Positions 40,893 to 48,484 of a stretch of 64,000 bases of DNA are shown here, piece by piece; the first letter of the stretch is position 1; every line of letters begins with the position of its first letter. The position numbers and the translations under genes are program-made. The DNA comes from Hanamia caeni. GTDB taxonomy: Bacteria > Bacteroidota > Bacteroidia > Chitinophagales > Chitinophagaceae. The notes beneath the pieces were generated by a model that saw only the letters and a program-made list of their open reading frames with translations, did not search any database and was not told where the DNA came from. The stretch is from positions 124,001 to 188,000 of the forward strand of contig NZ_RJJR01000013.1 of assembly GCF_003721595.1 (NCBI RefSeq). Direction: 5' to 3'.

Positions 40893-42824
40893 ATGAAAAA
40901 ACTGGTTCTTGTTTTTTTGGGTTTCTTATTCACTTGTTTTTCTTTTGCCCAAACGCTTTTTACTTATGGAAATCACCAGGTAAGCGCTGCGGAATTTCTA
41001 AATGCCTATAATAAAAATAAAACTGACTCTGTTACTACGTCCAAGGCGTTGCGCGAATATCTTGATTTGTATATCAACTTTAAACTGAAAGTGCAGGCTG
41101 CTAAGGATTTGCACCTCGATACGTTGCCTTCGCTCATTGCAGATCTTCAAAATTTTCGCGACCAGGTAAAGAAAAATTACCTCACTGATACCAATGAAAT
41201 TCAAAGGTTAGAAGATGAAGCCTTTGAAAGAGGCCAAAAGGATATTCATAGTATTTTCTATTTTATTAATACTTCCGCAGAAAAAGATTCATCAAAAGCT
41301 TTTGAAAAAGTAAATCATTTATCTGAGCTGTTGAATAGTGCAAAAAAAGATGCAGAGGTGATTCAGGCATTCAATGCCTCTAACCAAATGCAGGCGCAGA
41401 AACAAGACCTGGGCTATATTACCGTATTTACGCTGCCTTACCAATTTGAAAATGTTGTTTATTCCTTAAAGCCAGGCCAGGTAAGCAAACCATATCCCGC
41501 AAGGAATGGATATTTCATTTTTAAGAATGTCGGTGAAAGGCATGCAGTTGGCAAAATAACCGTTGCCCAGATTTTACTGGCTGTGCCGGCAGGTGAATCT
41601 GCTGTAAAGATTAAGCAGAAGTCATTGGCTGATTCTATTTACGGGGCGCTACAAAACGGAAGCGATTTTGAAGAATTGGCCAAAAAGTATAGCGATGACC
41701 GCAACACATTTATGAATGGCGGTCTGATGCCGGAGTTTGGAACTGCTAAATACGATTCTTCATTTGAAAACCATGCTTTCGCGCTTGGGCACGATGGACA
41801 AATATCAGCTCCGTTTGAAACCGAATTTGGATATCACATTTTGAAAAGAATTTCTGCCGCGCCGGTGCCTGCATCGAAAGACAATGAAAATTATTTATAC
41901 AGTTTGAAACAACAGGTTTTAAGCGACAGCAGAGAACAAATTGCCAGGAAAAAATTTATTACGGAAATAAAACCTGCAGTCGGCTTGAAAAATGAGGCTG
42001 TAAAAAAATCAGATTTGTGGAAAGTAACTGACAGCGCCTTGCTGCAAAACAAACCAATCATTTCCGGGTCAGTAAATAAATCTACAGTGTTGTTTACATT
42101 TAATAACGGCCAGAAAGTAAAAGTGGCAGATTGGCTTTTGTACCTGAAAAGCGTAAACCGCGATTGGGGCAAAGATGCTGAAAAGGCGTATCAGCAGTTA
42201 TGGCCTGTATTTATTGATGAATATTCAGTTGAAAATTATGCTTCGCGGCTGGAAAAATATAATTCTGCTTTTAAGGCACAGATTGACGAATTTAGAGATG
42301 GCAACCTGCTGTTTGAAATCATGCAGCGAAAAATCTGGAATAAAGCTTCTTCCGATACCATTGCGCTGAAACAATATTTTAACGACCATAAAAATAAATA
42401 TACCTGGAGCGCCAGCGCAGATGCTGTAATTTATTCATGTAGCTCAGCGGAAGTAGCAAAAAAATTAATTGCGGAAATAAAGAGAGGAAGGAATTGGAGA
42501 GAAATTGTGAATGAAAACGGCTCCACTGTGCAGGCAGATTCCGGCCGATTTGAGTTAGGCCAGATACCCGTAGTTGAAAGGACTGCATTTGATGAAGGTT
42601 TGATAACGCTGCCGGTAATCAATAAAAACGACGGAACTGCTGTGTTCGCAAAAATTATAAAACTGTATCCCGGCGATCAGCAAAGAAATTTCGATGACGC
42701 AAAAGGGCTTGTTATAAACGACTACCAAAACTATTTGGAACAGCAATGGGTGGCTAAATTAAAGAAAAAATACCCGGTTAAAGTGAACGAAAAAGTTTTT
42801 CAATCACTCCTGGGTAGCCACTGA
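40893..42824 (+). CDS. SurA/PpiC-like peptidyl-prolyl isomerase
   Basis: 643 residues with signal peptide MKKLVLVFLGFLFTCFSFAQ. Two parvulin domains: the first degenerate (about 115-215, DIHSIFYFINTSAEKDS ... RNGYFIFKNVGER), the second typical (about 218-315, ITVAQILLAVPAG ... DFEELAKKYSDDRNTFMNGGLMPEFG ... APFETEFGYHILKRI). A further half-domain of helices follows to the C-terminus. It is probably a periplasmic chaperone for outer-membrane proteins. Confidence 0.88.
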   Translation: MKKLVLVFLGFLFTCFSFAQTLFTYGNHQVSAAEFLNAYNKNKTDSVTTSKALREYLDLYINFKLKVQAAKDLHLDTLPSLIADLQNFRDQVKKNYLTDTNEIQRLEDEAFERGQKDIHSIFYFINTSAEKDSSKAFEKVNHLSELLNSAKKDAEVIQAFNASNQMQAQKQDLGYITVFTLPYQFENVVYSLKPGQVSKPYPARNGYFIFKNVGERHAVGKITVAQILLAVPAGESAVKIKQKSLADSIYGALQNGSDFEELAKKYSDDRNTFMNGGLMPEFGTAKYDSSFENHAFALGHDGQISAPFETEFGYHILKRISAAPVPASKDNENYLYSLKQQVLSDSREQIARKKFITEIKPAVGLKNEAVKKSDLWKVTDSALLQNKPIISGSVNKSTVLFTFNNGQKVKVADWLLYLKSVNRDWGKDAEKAYQQLWPVFIDEYSVENYASRLEKYNSAFKAQIDEFRDGNLLFEIMQRKIWNKASSDTIALKQYFNDHKNKYTWSASADAVIYSCSSAEVAKKLIAEIKRGRNWREIVNENGSTVQADSGRFELGQIPVVERTAFDEGLITLPVINKNDGTAVFAKIIKLYPGDQQRNFDDAKGLVINDYQNYLEQQWVAKLKKKYPVKVNEKVFQSLLGSH

Positions 42825-42963
42825 TATTTTATTCCGGTATTCTTAATTCCTTTCCTTTTAGCAATTCTTTACCAAATAAGTTTTTTCCTTTGCGTTCAGT
42901 GGCAAACTTTTTGGAAACGTTTGTCATTGAATCGTAACTCATTAAAAACTAAAAACTAAAGTA

Positions 42964-43662
42964 ATGAAAAAATTATTTGTTCTGGTGCTTAGTGCCGGAT
43001 TATTCACGACTGCTACTTCTCAAAAAGTTTACGTGCAGGGAGGCGTTAATCTTGCAAATATTTCGACATCCAATTCGGGGGCTACTCAAAAAAGTAATTT
43101 GCTTACCACTTTTAATGCGGGAATAATGGCACGGTCTAATGACGCCGAACCTATTGCGCTTGAAGCAGGCTTGTTACTGGAAGGTAAAGGGTCGAAAGCG
43201 GATACCTACATTACTTCTTCGACCGAGGATAATTACATAAAAACAAAATTTAATCCTCTTTATCTGCAATTGCCGGTAAACTTAATAGTTAGATTACCGC
43301 TGCAAAGCAGCTCGAATATTTTTTTCAATGCAGGCCCGTATGTTGCTATGGGAATAGGTGGAAAAGCTAAAACAGAAACAAAAATTATGGGAAATGTTAC
43401 AAAATCTTCCCATGATATTGAATTCAATAATGATAATCCGTCCACAAATCAACAGGAAGATGCCAGTTTTAATAAATTAAAAAGATTTGATTATGGTGTA
43501 AATGTGGGCGGAGGTTTCGACTTGAACAGTGTGATACTCAAAGTCAATTACGGATTAGGGCTGGCGAAAATTAATTCAACCCAAACTGACAACAGCGACA
43601 ACAATAAAAATAAATACAGAACTGTGAGCATTTCGGTAGGTATTCCACTTGCCAAAAGATAA
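42964..43662 (+). CDS. PorT-family outer-membrane beta-barrel protein
   Basis: 232 residues with signal peptide MKKLFVLVLSAGLFTTATSQ. Short amphipathic strands (YVQGGVNLANIS, PIALEAGLLLEGKGS, YLQLPVNLIVRLPL, RTVSISVGIPLAKR), the usual small eight-strand barrel layout. Closed by a terminator. Confidence 0.75.
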   Translation: MKKLFVLVLSAGLFTTATSQKVYVQGGVNLANISTSNSGATQKSNLLTTFNAGIMARSNDAEPIALEAGLLLEGKGSKADTYITSSTEDNYIKTKFNPLYLQLPVNLIVRLPLQSSSNIFFNAGPYVAMGIGGKAKTETKIMGNVTKSSHDIEFNNDNPSTNQQEDASFNKLKRFDYGVNVGGGFDLNSVILKVNYGLGLAKINSTQTDNSDNNKNKYRTVSISVGIPLAKR

Positions 43663-43687
43663 TTCAACAGCGATATATATTAAAAAC

Positions 43688-43710
43688 AGCCGGTATTGAA
43701 AACACCGGCT
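43688..43710 (+). terminator. Rho-independent terminator after the barrel gene
   Basis: AGCCGGT/ACCGGCT stem with a 9-nt loop, then a T-rich run. 25 nt after the stop. Confidence 0.75.
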
Positions 43711-43805
43711 ATTTTATTTCAAAAGATGTCAAAGTGTTTTTTGATTTTGCGGTAAACCAACAAAGAAGTCTTTTTATATTTTTGATTTCAGGAAGTTTTA
43801 GCAAA

Positions 43806-44759
43806 CTATGCAATTTGCTTTGCCACATTCACTACCACATGTGGTTTTCCTAACGTGTAATAATGCAAAACAGGAACGCCTGCTTTTTTAAGCTCTTTAG
43901 ATTGCTGAAGCAGCCATTCTGTCCCTACAATTTCTACTTCTGCATCGGTTTTGCATTTGATGATTTCATTGCTCAGCTCATTTGGAATATCCACGTGAAA
44001 AATTCTTGGCAATACATTCAACTGTTTTTTAGAAGTTATAGGTTTTAGCCCCGGAATTATGGGAACCTGAATGCCTATCGCCCTGCAGTTTTTTACAAAT
44101 TCAAAATATTTATTGTTATCAAAAAACATTTGAGTGGTAATATAATCAGCGCCCGCGTCCACTTTCATTTTTAAATAATTCAGGTCGCTCTGAAGGTTGG
44201 GCGCTTCAAAATGTTTTTCAGGATATCCTGCGATGCCAATGCAAAAATTGGTTTTATTGCCATCCCTGATGTCATCTTCAAGATAAATGCCGTGATTAAG
44301 ATTAACTGCCTGCTTAATAAGGTCTATTGCATAAGCATGGCCGTTTTCTTCGGGTTCAAAAACAGCCTCATTTTTTGAGGCGTCGCCCCGAAGCAGCAGA
44401 ACATTATCAATGCCAAGAAAGGCAAGGTCAATCAATGCATTTTCAGTTTCCTGAACATTAAACCCGCCACATATCAGGTGTGGAACGGCGTCTATTTTAT
44501 AATGATTCATTATAGCGGCACAAATGCCAACGGTGCCGGGCCGTTTACGTATCTCTATTTTTTCAAAAGTTCCGTCGGGTTTCTTTTTAAATACCTGTTC
44601 GCTGCGGTGATAGGTTACGTTGATAAAAGCGGGTTTAAAATCCATGAGCGGATCCAAATGATTATAGATAGATTCAATGGTTTTTCCTTTTAAAGGCGGA
44701 AGAATTTCAAACGAAATTTTAGTTTCTTTTGCCCCGTTTATATGTTCAGTAACTTTCAT
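43806..44759 (-). CDS. metF: 5,10-Methylenetetrahydrofolate reductase
   Basis: 317 residues. Reduces methylene-THF to methyl-THF for methionine synthesis. Motifs: ISFEILPPLKG (catalytic Glu), FINVTYHR, LLLRGDA, AGADYITTQMFFDNNKYFEFV, PIIPGLKPITSKKQL. Single gene; -7 box TAAGTTTG 16 nt upstream. Confidence 0.96.
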   Translation of the reverse strand: MKVTEHINGAKETKISFEILPPLKGKTIESIYNHLDPLMDFKPAFINVTYHRSEQVFKKKPDGTFEKIEIRKRPGTVGICAAIMNHYKIDAVPHLICGGFNVQETENALIDLAFLGIDNVLLLRGDASKNEAVFEPEENGHAYAIDLIKQAVNLNHGIYLEDDIRDGNKTNFCIGIAGYPEKHFEAPNLQSDLNYLKMKVDAGADYITTQMFFDNNKYFEFVKNCRAIGIQVPIIPGLKPITSKKQLNVLPRIFHVDIPNELSNEIIKCKTDAEVEIVGTEWLLQQSKELKKAGVPVLHYYTLGKPHVVVNVAKQIA

Positions 44760-44775
44760 TTTTTTAAAATAGATG

Positions 44776-44783
44776 CAAACTTA
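44776..44783 (-). promoter_or_regulatory. -7 promoter element TAAGTTTG of metF
   Basis: A full TAnnTTTG match on the minus strand, 16 nt before the ATG at 44759. Confidence 0.55.
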
Positions 44784-44835
44784 AGTGCTAATAATAAAAA
44801 TGCAAAGAATGAATTCTTACGCTGTGTTGCGATTC

Positions 44836-45450
44836 TTAATGTATAAAAATAGCGAGAATACCCGTTGCTACCAGCGTTGCTCCGGTAATTATTCCCGCGC
44901 TGTGTTCCATTCTGTGCCAGTTTAATTTCAAAATTCCTTTATAGGCAAACCTTACCAGCAGTATCATTCCTCCTGTTGTAATAATAAGATATAAGGCTGC
45001 AATAAACCAGATAACCCAGGGCGGCTGGCTTCCGGCCAATAAAAAGTATGCCTCTATTTCCATGCAGGGAGATAAAAACATGGCGAGCACTAATGCTATG
45101 ATAATTCTTTTTTTTGAGGTCTTTTTTTTGACATCATCGTTCAGGTGGAAATGTTTGTGATTATGATGACGGTAAATAAACACAATTCCTAAACCAATCA
45201 GGATAACCGGAGCCACAAAATGGCTAAAATTTTCGATGACATCAGCCATCTTTGAACCAATAAAACCCAACGCAAACCCAATAATAACGGTGCTTAGCCC
45301 ATGAGCAATTGCGGAGATGAAAGTAATTTGTGTCACTTCTTCCAAGGTCCATTTTTGTCTTCGGCCGATGGCAATTACGGGTAACCAATGATTGGGAATG
45401 GTGGCGTGCAGAAGGCTCAAAATAATACTACCTGTGATGATACTGAACAT
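44836..45450 (-). CDS. NicO/UreH-like membrane protein with His-rich loop
   Basis: 204 residues, six or so TM segments. The first helix carries LLHATIPNHWLP, matching the HAxxPDH metal-transport motif of NiCoT/UreH/RcnA transporters with Asn for Asp, and the next has SAIAHGLSTVIIG, the second conserved His site. A cytoplasmic loop is His-rich (YRHHNHKHFHLNDD). Likely transports or senses Ni2+/Co2+ or another metal; inference from motifs. No urease or cobalamin gene is nearby. Confidence 0.75.
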   Translation of the reverse strand: MFSIITGSIILSLLHATIPNHWLPVIAIGRRQKWTLEEVTQITFISAIAHGLSTVIIGFALGFIGSKMADVIENFSHFVAPVILIGLGIVFIYRHHNHKHFHLNDDVKKKTSKKRIIIALVLAMFLSPCMEIEAYFLLAGSQPPWVIWFIAALYLIITTGGMILLVRFAYKGILKLNWHRMEHSAGIITGATLVATGILAIFIH

Positions 45451-45533
45451 TCTCGGAATTAAAGAACGAAAAATAAAAAGGCCTGCAAGATACTTTCATC
45501 CTGTTTGTCTAAAAACTTTTTTATGTGGCGGGC

Positions 45534-45568
45534 AAAAAAAAGCCTTCGCGATTTTTCGCAAAGGCTTT
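45534..45568 (-). terminator. Rho-independent terminator of the tRNA-like RNA
   Basis: On the minus strand: a 13-bp stem AAAGCCTTTGCGA/TCGCGAAGGCTTT (one G-U pair), loop AAAA, then a T-tract. It begins 6 nt after the RNA's last paired base, so the RNA is an independent transcript. Confidence 0.85.
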
Positions 45569-45573
45569 CAGTG

Positions 45574-45742
45574 CTGTAGGGGAAGGGCTCGAACCTTCAC
45601 GAGGCAGTTAGCCGTAGCACAAAGTTGAGTGGTCGACCCTGGTCGCTCCGATTTTGTCGGAACGGCTCTATGCTATGTTTGTCCTGTTATCCTCACCCCC
45701 GAGACAAGAGGGCATGTCTGCCAAAAATTTCATCACCCCACA
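45574..45742 (-). ncRNA. tRNA-like structured RNA with ~97-nt insertion in the variable region
   Basis: Folded by eye, 169 nt. Acceptor stem TGTGGGG (45742-45736) pairs CCCTACA (45581-45575) with one G-U, discriminator G. D-arm ATG/CAT with loop containing AAAT..GGCAGA, like a leucine tRNA. Anticodon arm CCCTC/GGGGG (45712-45708, 45700-45696) with 7-base loop TTGTCTC; the anticodon would read GTC, with unusual T37. T-arm GAAGG-TTCGAGC-CCTTC (45598-45582) is perfect. Between anticodon and T-arms lie 97 nt (45695-45599) closed by GAGG/CCTC, then AGCCGT/ACGGCT, then hairpins TCCGA-CAAAA-TCGGA and CGAC-CAGG-GTCG. It has its own -7 box and strong terminator. It is not a normal tRNA, and lacks the GGGGctgat..TTCGAC start and tag frame of tmRNA. 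Confidence 0.75.
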
Positions 45743-45764
45743 ATTTTTAAGAACTAATCAGATG

Positions 45765-45772
45765 CAAATCTA
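45765..45772 (-). promoter_or_regulatory. -7 promoter element TAGATTTG of the tRNA-like RNA
   Basis: A full TAnnTTTG match on the minus strand, 22 nt before the acceptor stem; TTTT lies 19 nt further upstream where a -33 TTTG would be. Confidence 0.6.
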
Positions 45773-45844
45773 ACATAAAGTCATTTAATAGAAAAGTTTT
45801 TTAAACAAAATTGTCAAAATATAGAATTTGTTCAATTAAAAGCT

Positions 45845-45852
45845 TATTTTCG
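45845..45852 (+). promoter_or_regulatory. -7 promoter element TATTTTCG of the Lrp-type gene
   Basis: A one-mismatch TAnnTTTG match, 29 nt before the ATG at 45882. The region 45773-45844 is shared with the divergent promoter of the structured RNA. Confidence 0.45.
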
Positions 45853-45881
45853 TAGTATATTTCTAAATAAAAAAACCTCTT

Positions 45882-46355
45882 ATGGCGGGGAAATTTAATA
45901 TTGATAAACTGGATCTAAAAATAATCCAGGAAATGCTTGAAAATGCCGAAACGCCGTACGCAGAACTTGGTAAAAAACTGTTTGTGAGCGGTGGAACTAT
46001 TCATGTTCGAATAAAAAAACTTGAAGAACTTGGTATTGTCAAAGGTAAAAAATTAAAAGTAAATCTCGGCCTCCTTGGATATGATATCACTGCTTTTGTG
46101 GGCATTTTTCTTGAAAAAAGCTCCCTGTATGATTCTGTGGCGGAAGAATTACAAAAGATTCCCGAGATAATCAGGCTGAACTATACTACAGGAAACTACA
46201 GCATGTATATTGAAATTGTTTGTAAAGACATTAACCAGCTTCGGAAGGTGCTGCACGATGATCTCCAAAAAATTAAAGGAATAGAAAGGACAGAAACTTT
46301 GATTTCGCTTTCTGAAAGTTTTAATCGTTGCGTCAGAGTTTGTGAAGAAGACTAA
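45882..46355 (+). CDS. Lrp/AsnC-family transcriptional regulator
   Basis: 157 residues. N-terminal winged HTH (KLDLKIIQEMLENAETPYAELGKKLFVSGGTIHVRIKKLEELGIV), C-terminal RAM/ligand domain (DITAFVGIFLEKSSLYDSVAEEL, RLNYTTGNYSMYIEIVCKDINQLRKVL). Such regulators bind amino acids and form octamers. Ligand not predictable. The divergent structured RNA could be a target; this is speculation. Confidence 0.92.
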   Translation: MAGKFNIDKLDLKIIQEMLENAETPYAELGKKLFVSGGTIHVRIKKLEELGIVKGKKLKVNLGLLGYDITAFVGIFLEKSSLYDSVAEELQKIPEIIRLNYTTGNYSMYIEIVCKDINQLRKVLHDDLQKIKGIERTETLISLSESFNRCVRVCEED

Positions 46356-46405
46356 ATTAGACAGTAAATAAACAAATTTGTTCAATTTTTATTTTAGCCA
46401 ACTAT

Positions 46406-46927
46406 ATGTCATTCAGTTTTTTGGAAAGCGCTAAAAAATATTTCAATCAGCAAAAATCATTGGGAGATAAAACCTTTGCGCAGCTAAGCATAGAGAATCT
46501 TTTGTGGCAATATAATGAAAGCAGCAACAGTATTGCCATTATCGTACAGCATTTATCGGGTAATATGCTTTCAAGGTTTACCAATTTTCTTACGGAAGAT
46601 GGTGAAAAAGCGTGGCGCGACAGGGATAATGAATTTGAAAAAACCATCCAATCGAAGGACGAATTAGTTCAAAAATGGAACGCCGGATGGGATTGTGTTT
46701 TTGCGGCCCTCGATTCTTTAAAAGAGGAAGATCTTGCTAAAACTATTTTTATACGAAATGAACCACAAAGCGTATACGATGCCATCACAAGACAAATAGC
46801 TCATTACTCAAATCATGTGGGTCAAATTGTTTATATTGGCAAAATGTGCCTGGATAATAATTGGGCTTCGCTTTCTATTCCTAAAGGCGATTCAAAAGAA
46901 TTTAATAAAAAAATGATGGGAAGCTAA
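46406..46927 (+). CDS. DinB-like DUF1572 protein
   Basis: 173 residues, four-helix bundle. Features EHLSGN-like IIVQHLSGNMLSRF and QIAHYSNHVGQIVYIGK, which place His residues at the metal-binding positions of the DinB/YfiT superfamily. Enzymatic role unknown (often thiol-transferase or DNA-damage related). 50 nt after the Lrp gene, possibly co-transcribed. Confidence 0.82.
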   Translation: MSFSFLESAKKYFNQQKSLGDKTFAQLSIENLLWQYNESSNSIAIIVQHLSGNMLSRFTNFLTEDGEKAWRDRDNEFEKTIQSKDELVQKWNAGWDCVFAALDSLKEEDLAKTIFIRNEPQSVYDAITRQIAHYSNHVGQIVYIGKMCLDNNWASLSIPKGDSKEFNKKMMGS

Positions 46928-46932
46928 TGAGC

Positions 46933-47628
46933 TTATAAAATAGTTTCCAGTTCCTTCAGGTTTTTAATGGTATAGGTTGGAAAGGTATCGCACTTTTCAT
47001 TTGTGTAATTCACAAAAACCGCGTCCATACCGGCATTGAGGGCTCCAAAAATATCTGCTTCGGGATTATCTCCAATCATTATGCCTTCTTCATTTTTACA
47101 TTTGGCCTTGTTCAGCGCAAACTCAAAAATTTCCTTTTTAGGCTTCACTGAATTGGAGCATTCGGAAGTTACAATGTGCGTGAAATATTTTAAAAGATCG
47201 GAACTATTTAGCTTTAGCCGTTGCGTTTTTTCAAACCCGTTAGTGATAAGATGAAGAGAATAATTTTTATCGGTTAAATACTCCAGAATTTCGTAAGTAT
47301 AATCAAACACTTTCTTTTTTGTAGGAAGAAGCTGCAAAAAATATTCACTCATATCTTTCGCGAGTTTTTCATCTGCTATTTTGAAATCCAGCAAAGTGCG
47401 CCACATTCTTCTCCATTTTAGTTCTTCTACCGAAATATATCCTTTTTCATAGCGGCTCCAGAGCAACTTGTTGTGGTTAAGGTAAATTTGGTAAAATTGG
47501 CTGAAAGAGCCGATAGCCATTGATTCCAGTCTGAAATAACCGTACAATTCTGTCAATGATTCTTCGGCGTTGGCATCAAAATCCCACAGAGTGTGGTCAA
47601 GATCAAAAAAAATGTGTTTATATTTCAA
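46933..47628 (-). CDS. HAD-family nucleotidase, YjjG-like
   Basis: 231 residues. HAD motif I FFDLDHTLWDFDAN, cap helices, motif II LHLITNGFEKTQRLKL, motif III Lys in VKPKKEIFEFALNKA, motif IV MIGDNPEADIFGALNAGM. Matches YjjG, which dephosphorylates non-canonical pyrimidine nucleotides (house-cleaning). Convergent with the DinB-like gene. Confidence 0.9.
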   Translation of the reverse strand: MKYKHIFFDLDHTLWDFDANAEESLTELYGYFRLESMAIGSFSQFYQIYLNHNKLLWSRYEKGYISVEELKWRRMWRTLLDFKIADEKLAKDMSEYFLQLLPTKKKVFDYTYEILEYLTDKNYSLHLITNGFEKTQRLKLNSSDLLKYFTHIVTSECSNSVKPKKEIFEFALNKAKCKNEEGIMIGDNPEADIFGALNAGMDAVFVNYTNEKCDTFPTYTIKNLKELETIL

Positions 47629-47664
47629 CGAATCTCTATTTTAAAATACCGGATTAAAATTTTT

Positions 47665-47672
47665 TAGATTTG
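47665..47672 (+). promoter_or_regulatory. -7 promoter element TAGATTTG of the SDR gene
   Basis: A full TAnnTTTG match, 26 nt before the ATG at 47699. Confidence 0.5.
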
Positions 47673-47698
47673 TCCGTCTAATAAAACGTATTATAAAT

Positions 47699-48400
47699 AT
47701 GAATATTGTAATTACCGGTGGCAGCAAAGGTATGGGAAAAGCTATGGCCGAAAAATTTGCCTCCGCCAATCATAAAATATTTATTTGTTCCAGAACAGCA
47801 AAAGACCTCATTGAAACAGTGAATGAATTAAGGGCCCGGTATAATGCTGCTGTTGAATATTTTGTGGCCGACCTTTCTAAAAAAGAACAAGTCTTACAAT
47901 TTGCGCTATGGCTTTTAGAAAAGAAAACGGATATTGATGTGTTGATTAATAACGCAGGGCTTTTTGTTCCGGGCAGTGTGTACAATGAGCCGGAAGAAAA
48001 CCTGGAGCAAATGATAGAAGTGAATTTATATTCTGCTTATCACCTGACAAGAGCGTTGATACCAAAAATGATAGAAAGAAAATCCGGCCATATATTCAAT
48101 ATGTGTTCTATTGCTTCTTTTAAAGCTTATGCCAACGGCGGATCGTATAGTATCAGCAAATTTGCTTTGATGGGCTTCAGCAAAAACCTTCGTGAAGAAA
48201 TGAAACCCTTTCATATAAAAGTAACGGCGGTTTACCCCGGTGCTGTTTATACTGCTTCCTGGGAAGGCGCCGGCTATACGCCTCAAAGAATGATAGACAC
48301 AAAAGACATTGCTGATTTGGTGTATGCTGCGTCACAACTTTCCGTTCAGGCATGTGTTGAAGATATTGTGATTCGTCCTGTTTTGGGAGATTTACCTTAA
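47699..48400 (+). CDS. Short-chain dehydrogenase/reductase
   Basis: 233 residues. TGGSKGMGKAMAEKF cofactor motif, NNAG, active-site Ser and YSISK catalytic Tyr/Lys, PGAVYT. A classical SDR, 3-ketoacyl-ACP reductase-like, without specific substrate residues I can read. Confidence 0.88.
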   Translation: MNIVITGGSKGMGKAMAEKFASANHKIFICSRTAKDLIETVNELRARYNAAVEYFVADLSKKEQVLQFALWLLEKKTDIDVLINNAGLFVPGSVYNEPEENLEQMIEVNLYSAYHLTRALIPKMIERKSGHIFNMCSIASFKAYANGGSYSISKFALMGFSKNLREEMKPFHIKVTAVYPGAVYTASWEGAGYTPQRMIDTKDIADLVYAASQLSVQACVEDIVIRPVLGDLP

Positions 48401-48454
48401 CGTGGCTTTTAACATAACCAGTGCTATTAACCTTTTTTTAAATTCAATTGCTGC

Positions 48455-48462
48455 TACTTTTG
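48455..48462 (+). promoter_or_regulatory. -7 promoter element TACTTTTG of the batD-like gene
   Basis: A full TAnnTTTG match, 22 nt before the ATG at 48485. Confidence 0.5.
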
Positions 48463-48484
48463 TAACTAAGTTTTTCCTGAAGAA

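Noticed and set aside
45574..45742. Interpretation as tmRNA or as a tRNA with a group I intron
   Set aside because: Too short and no TTCGAC start or tag frame for tmRNA; a group I intron would be longer and interrupt the anticodon loop, which is intact here.
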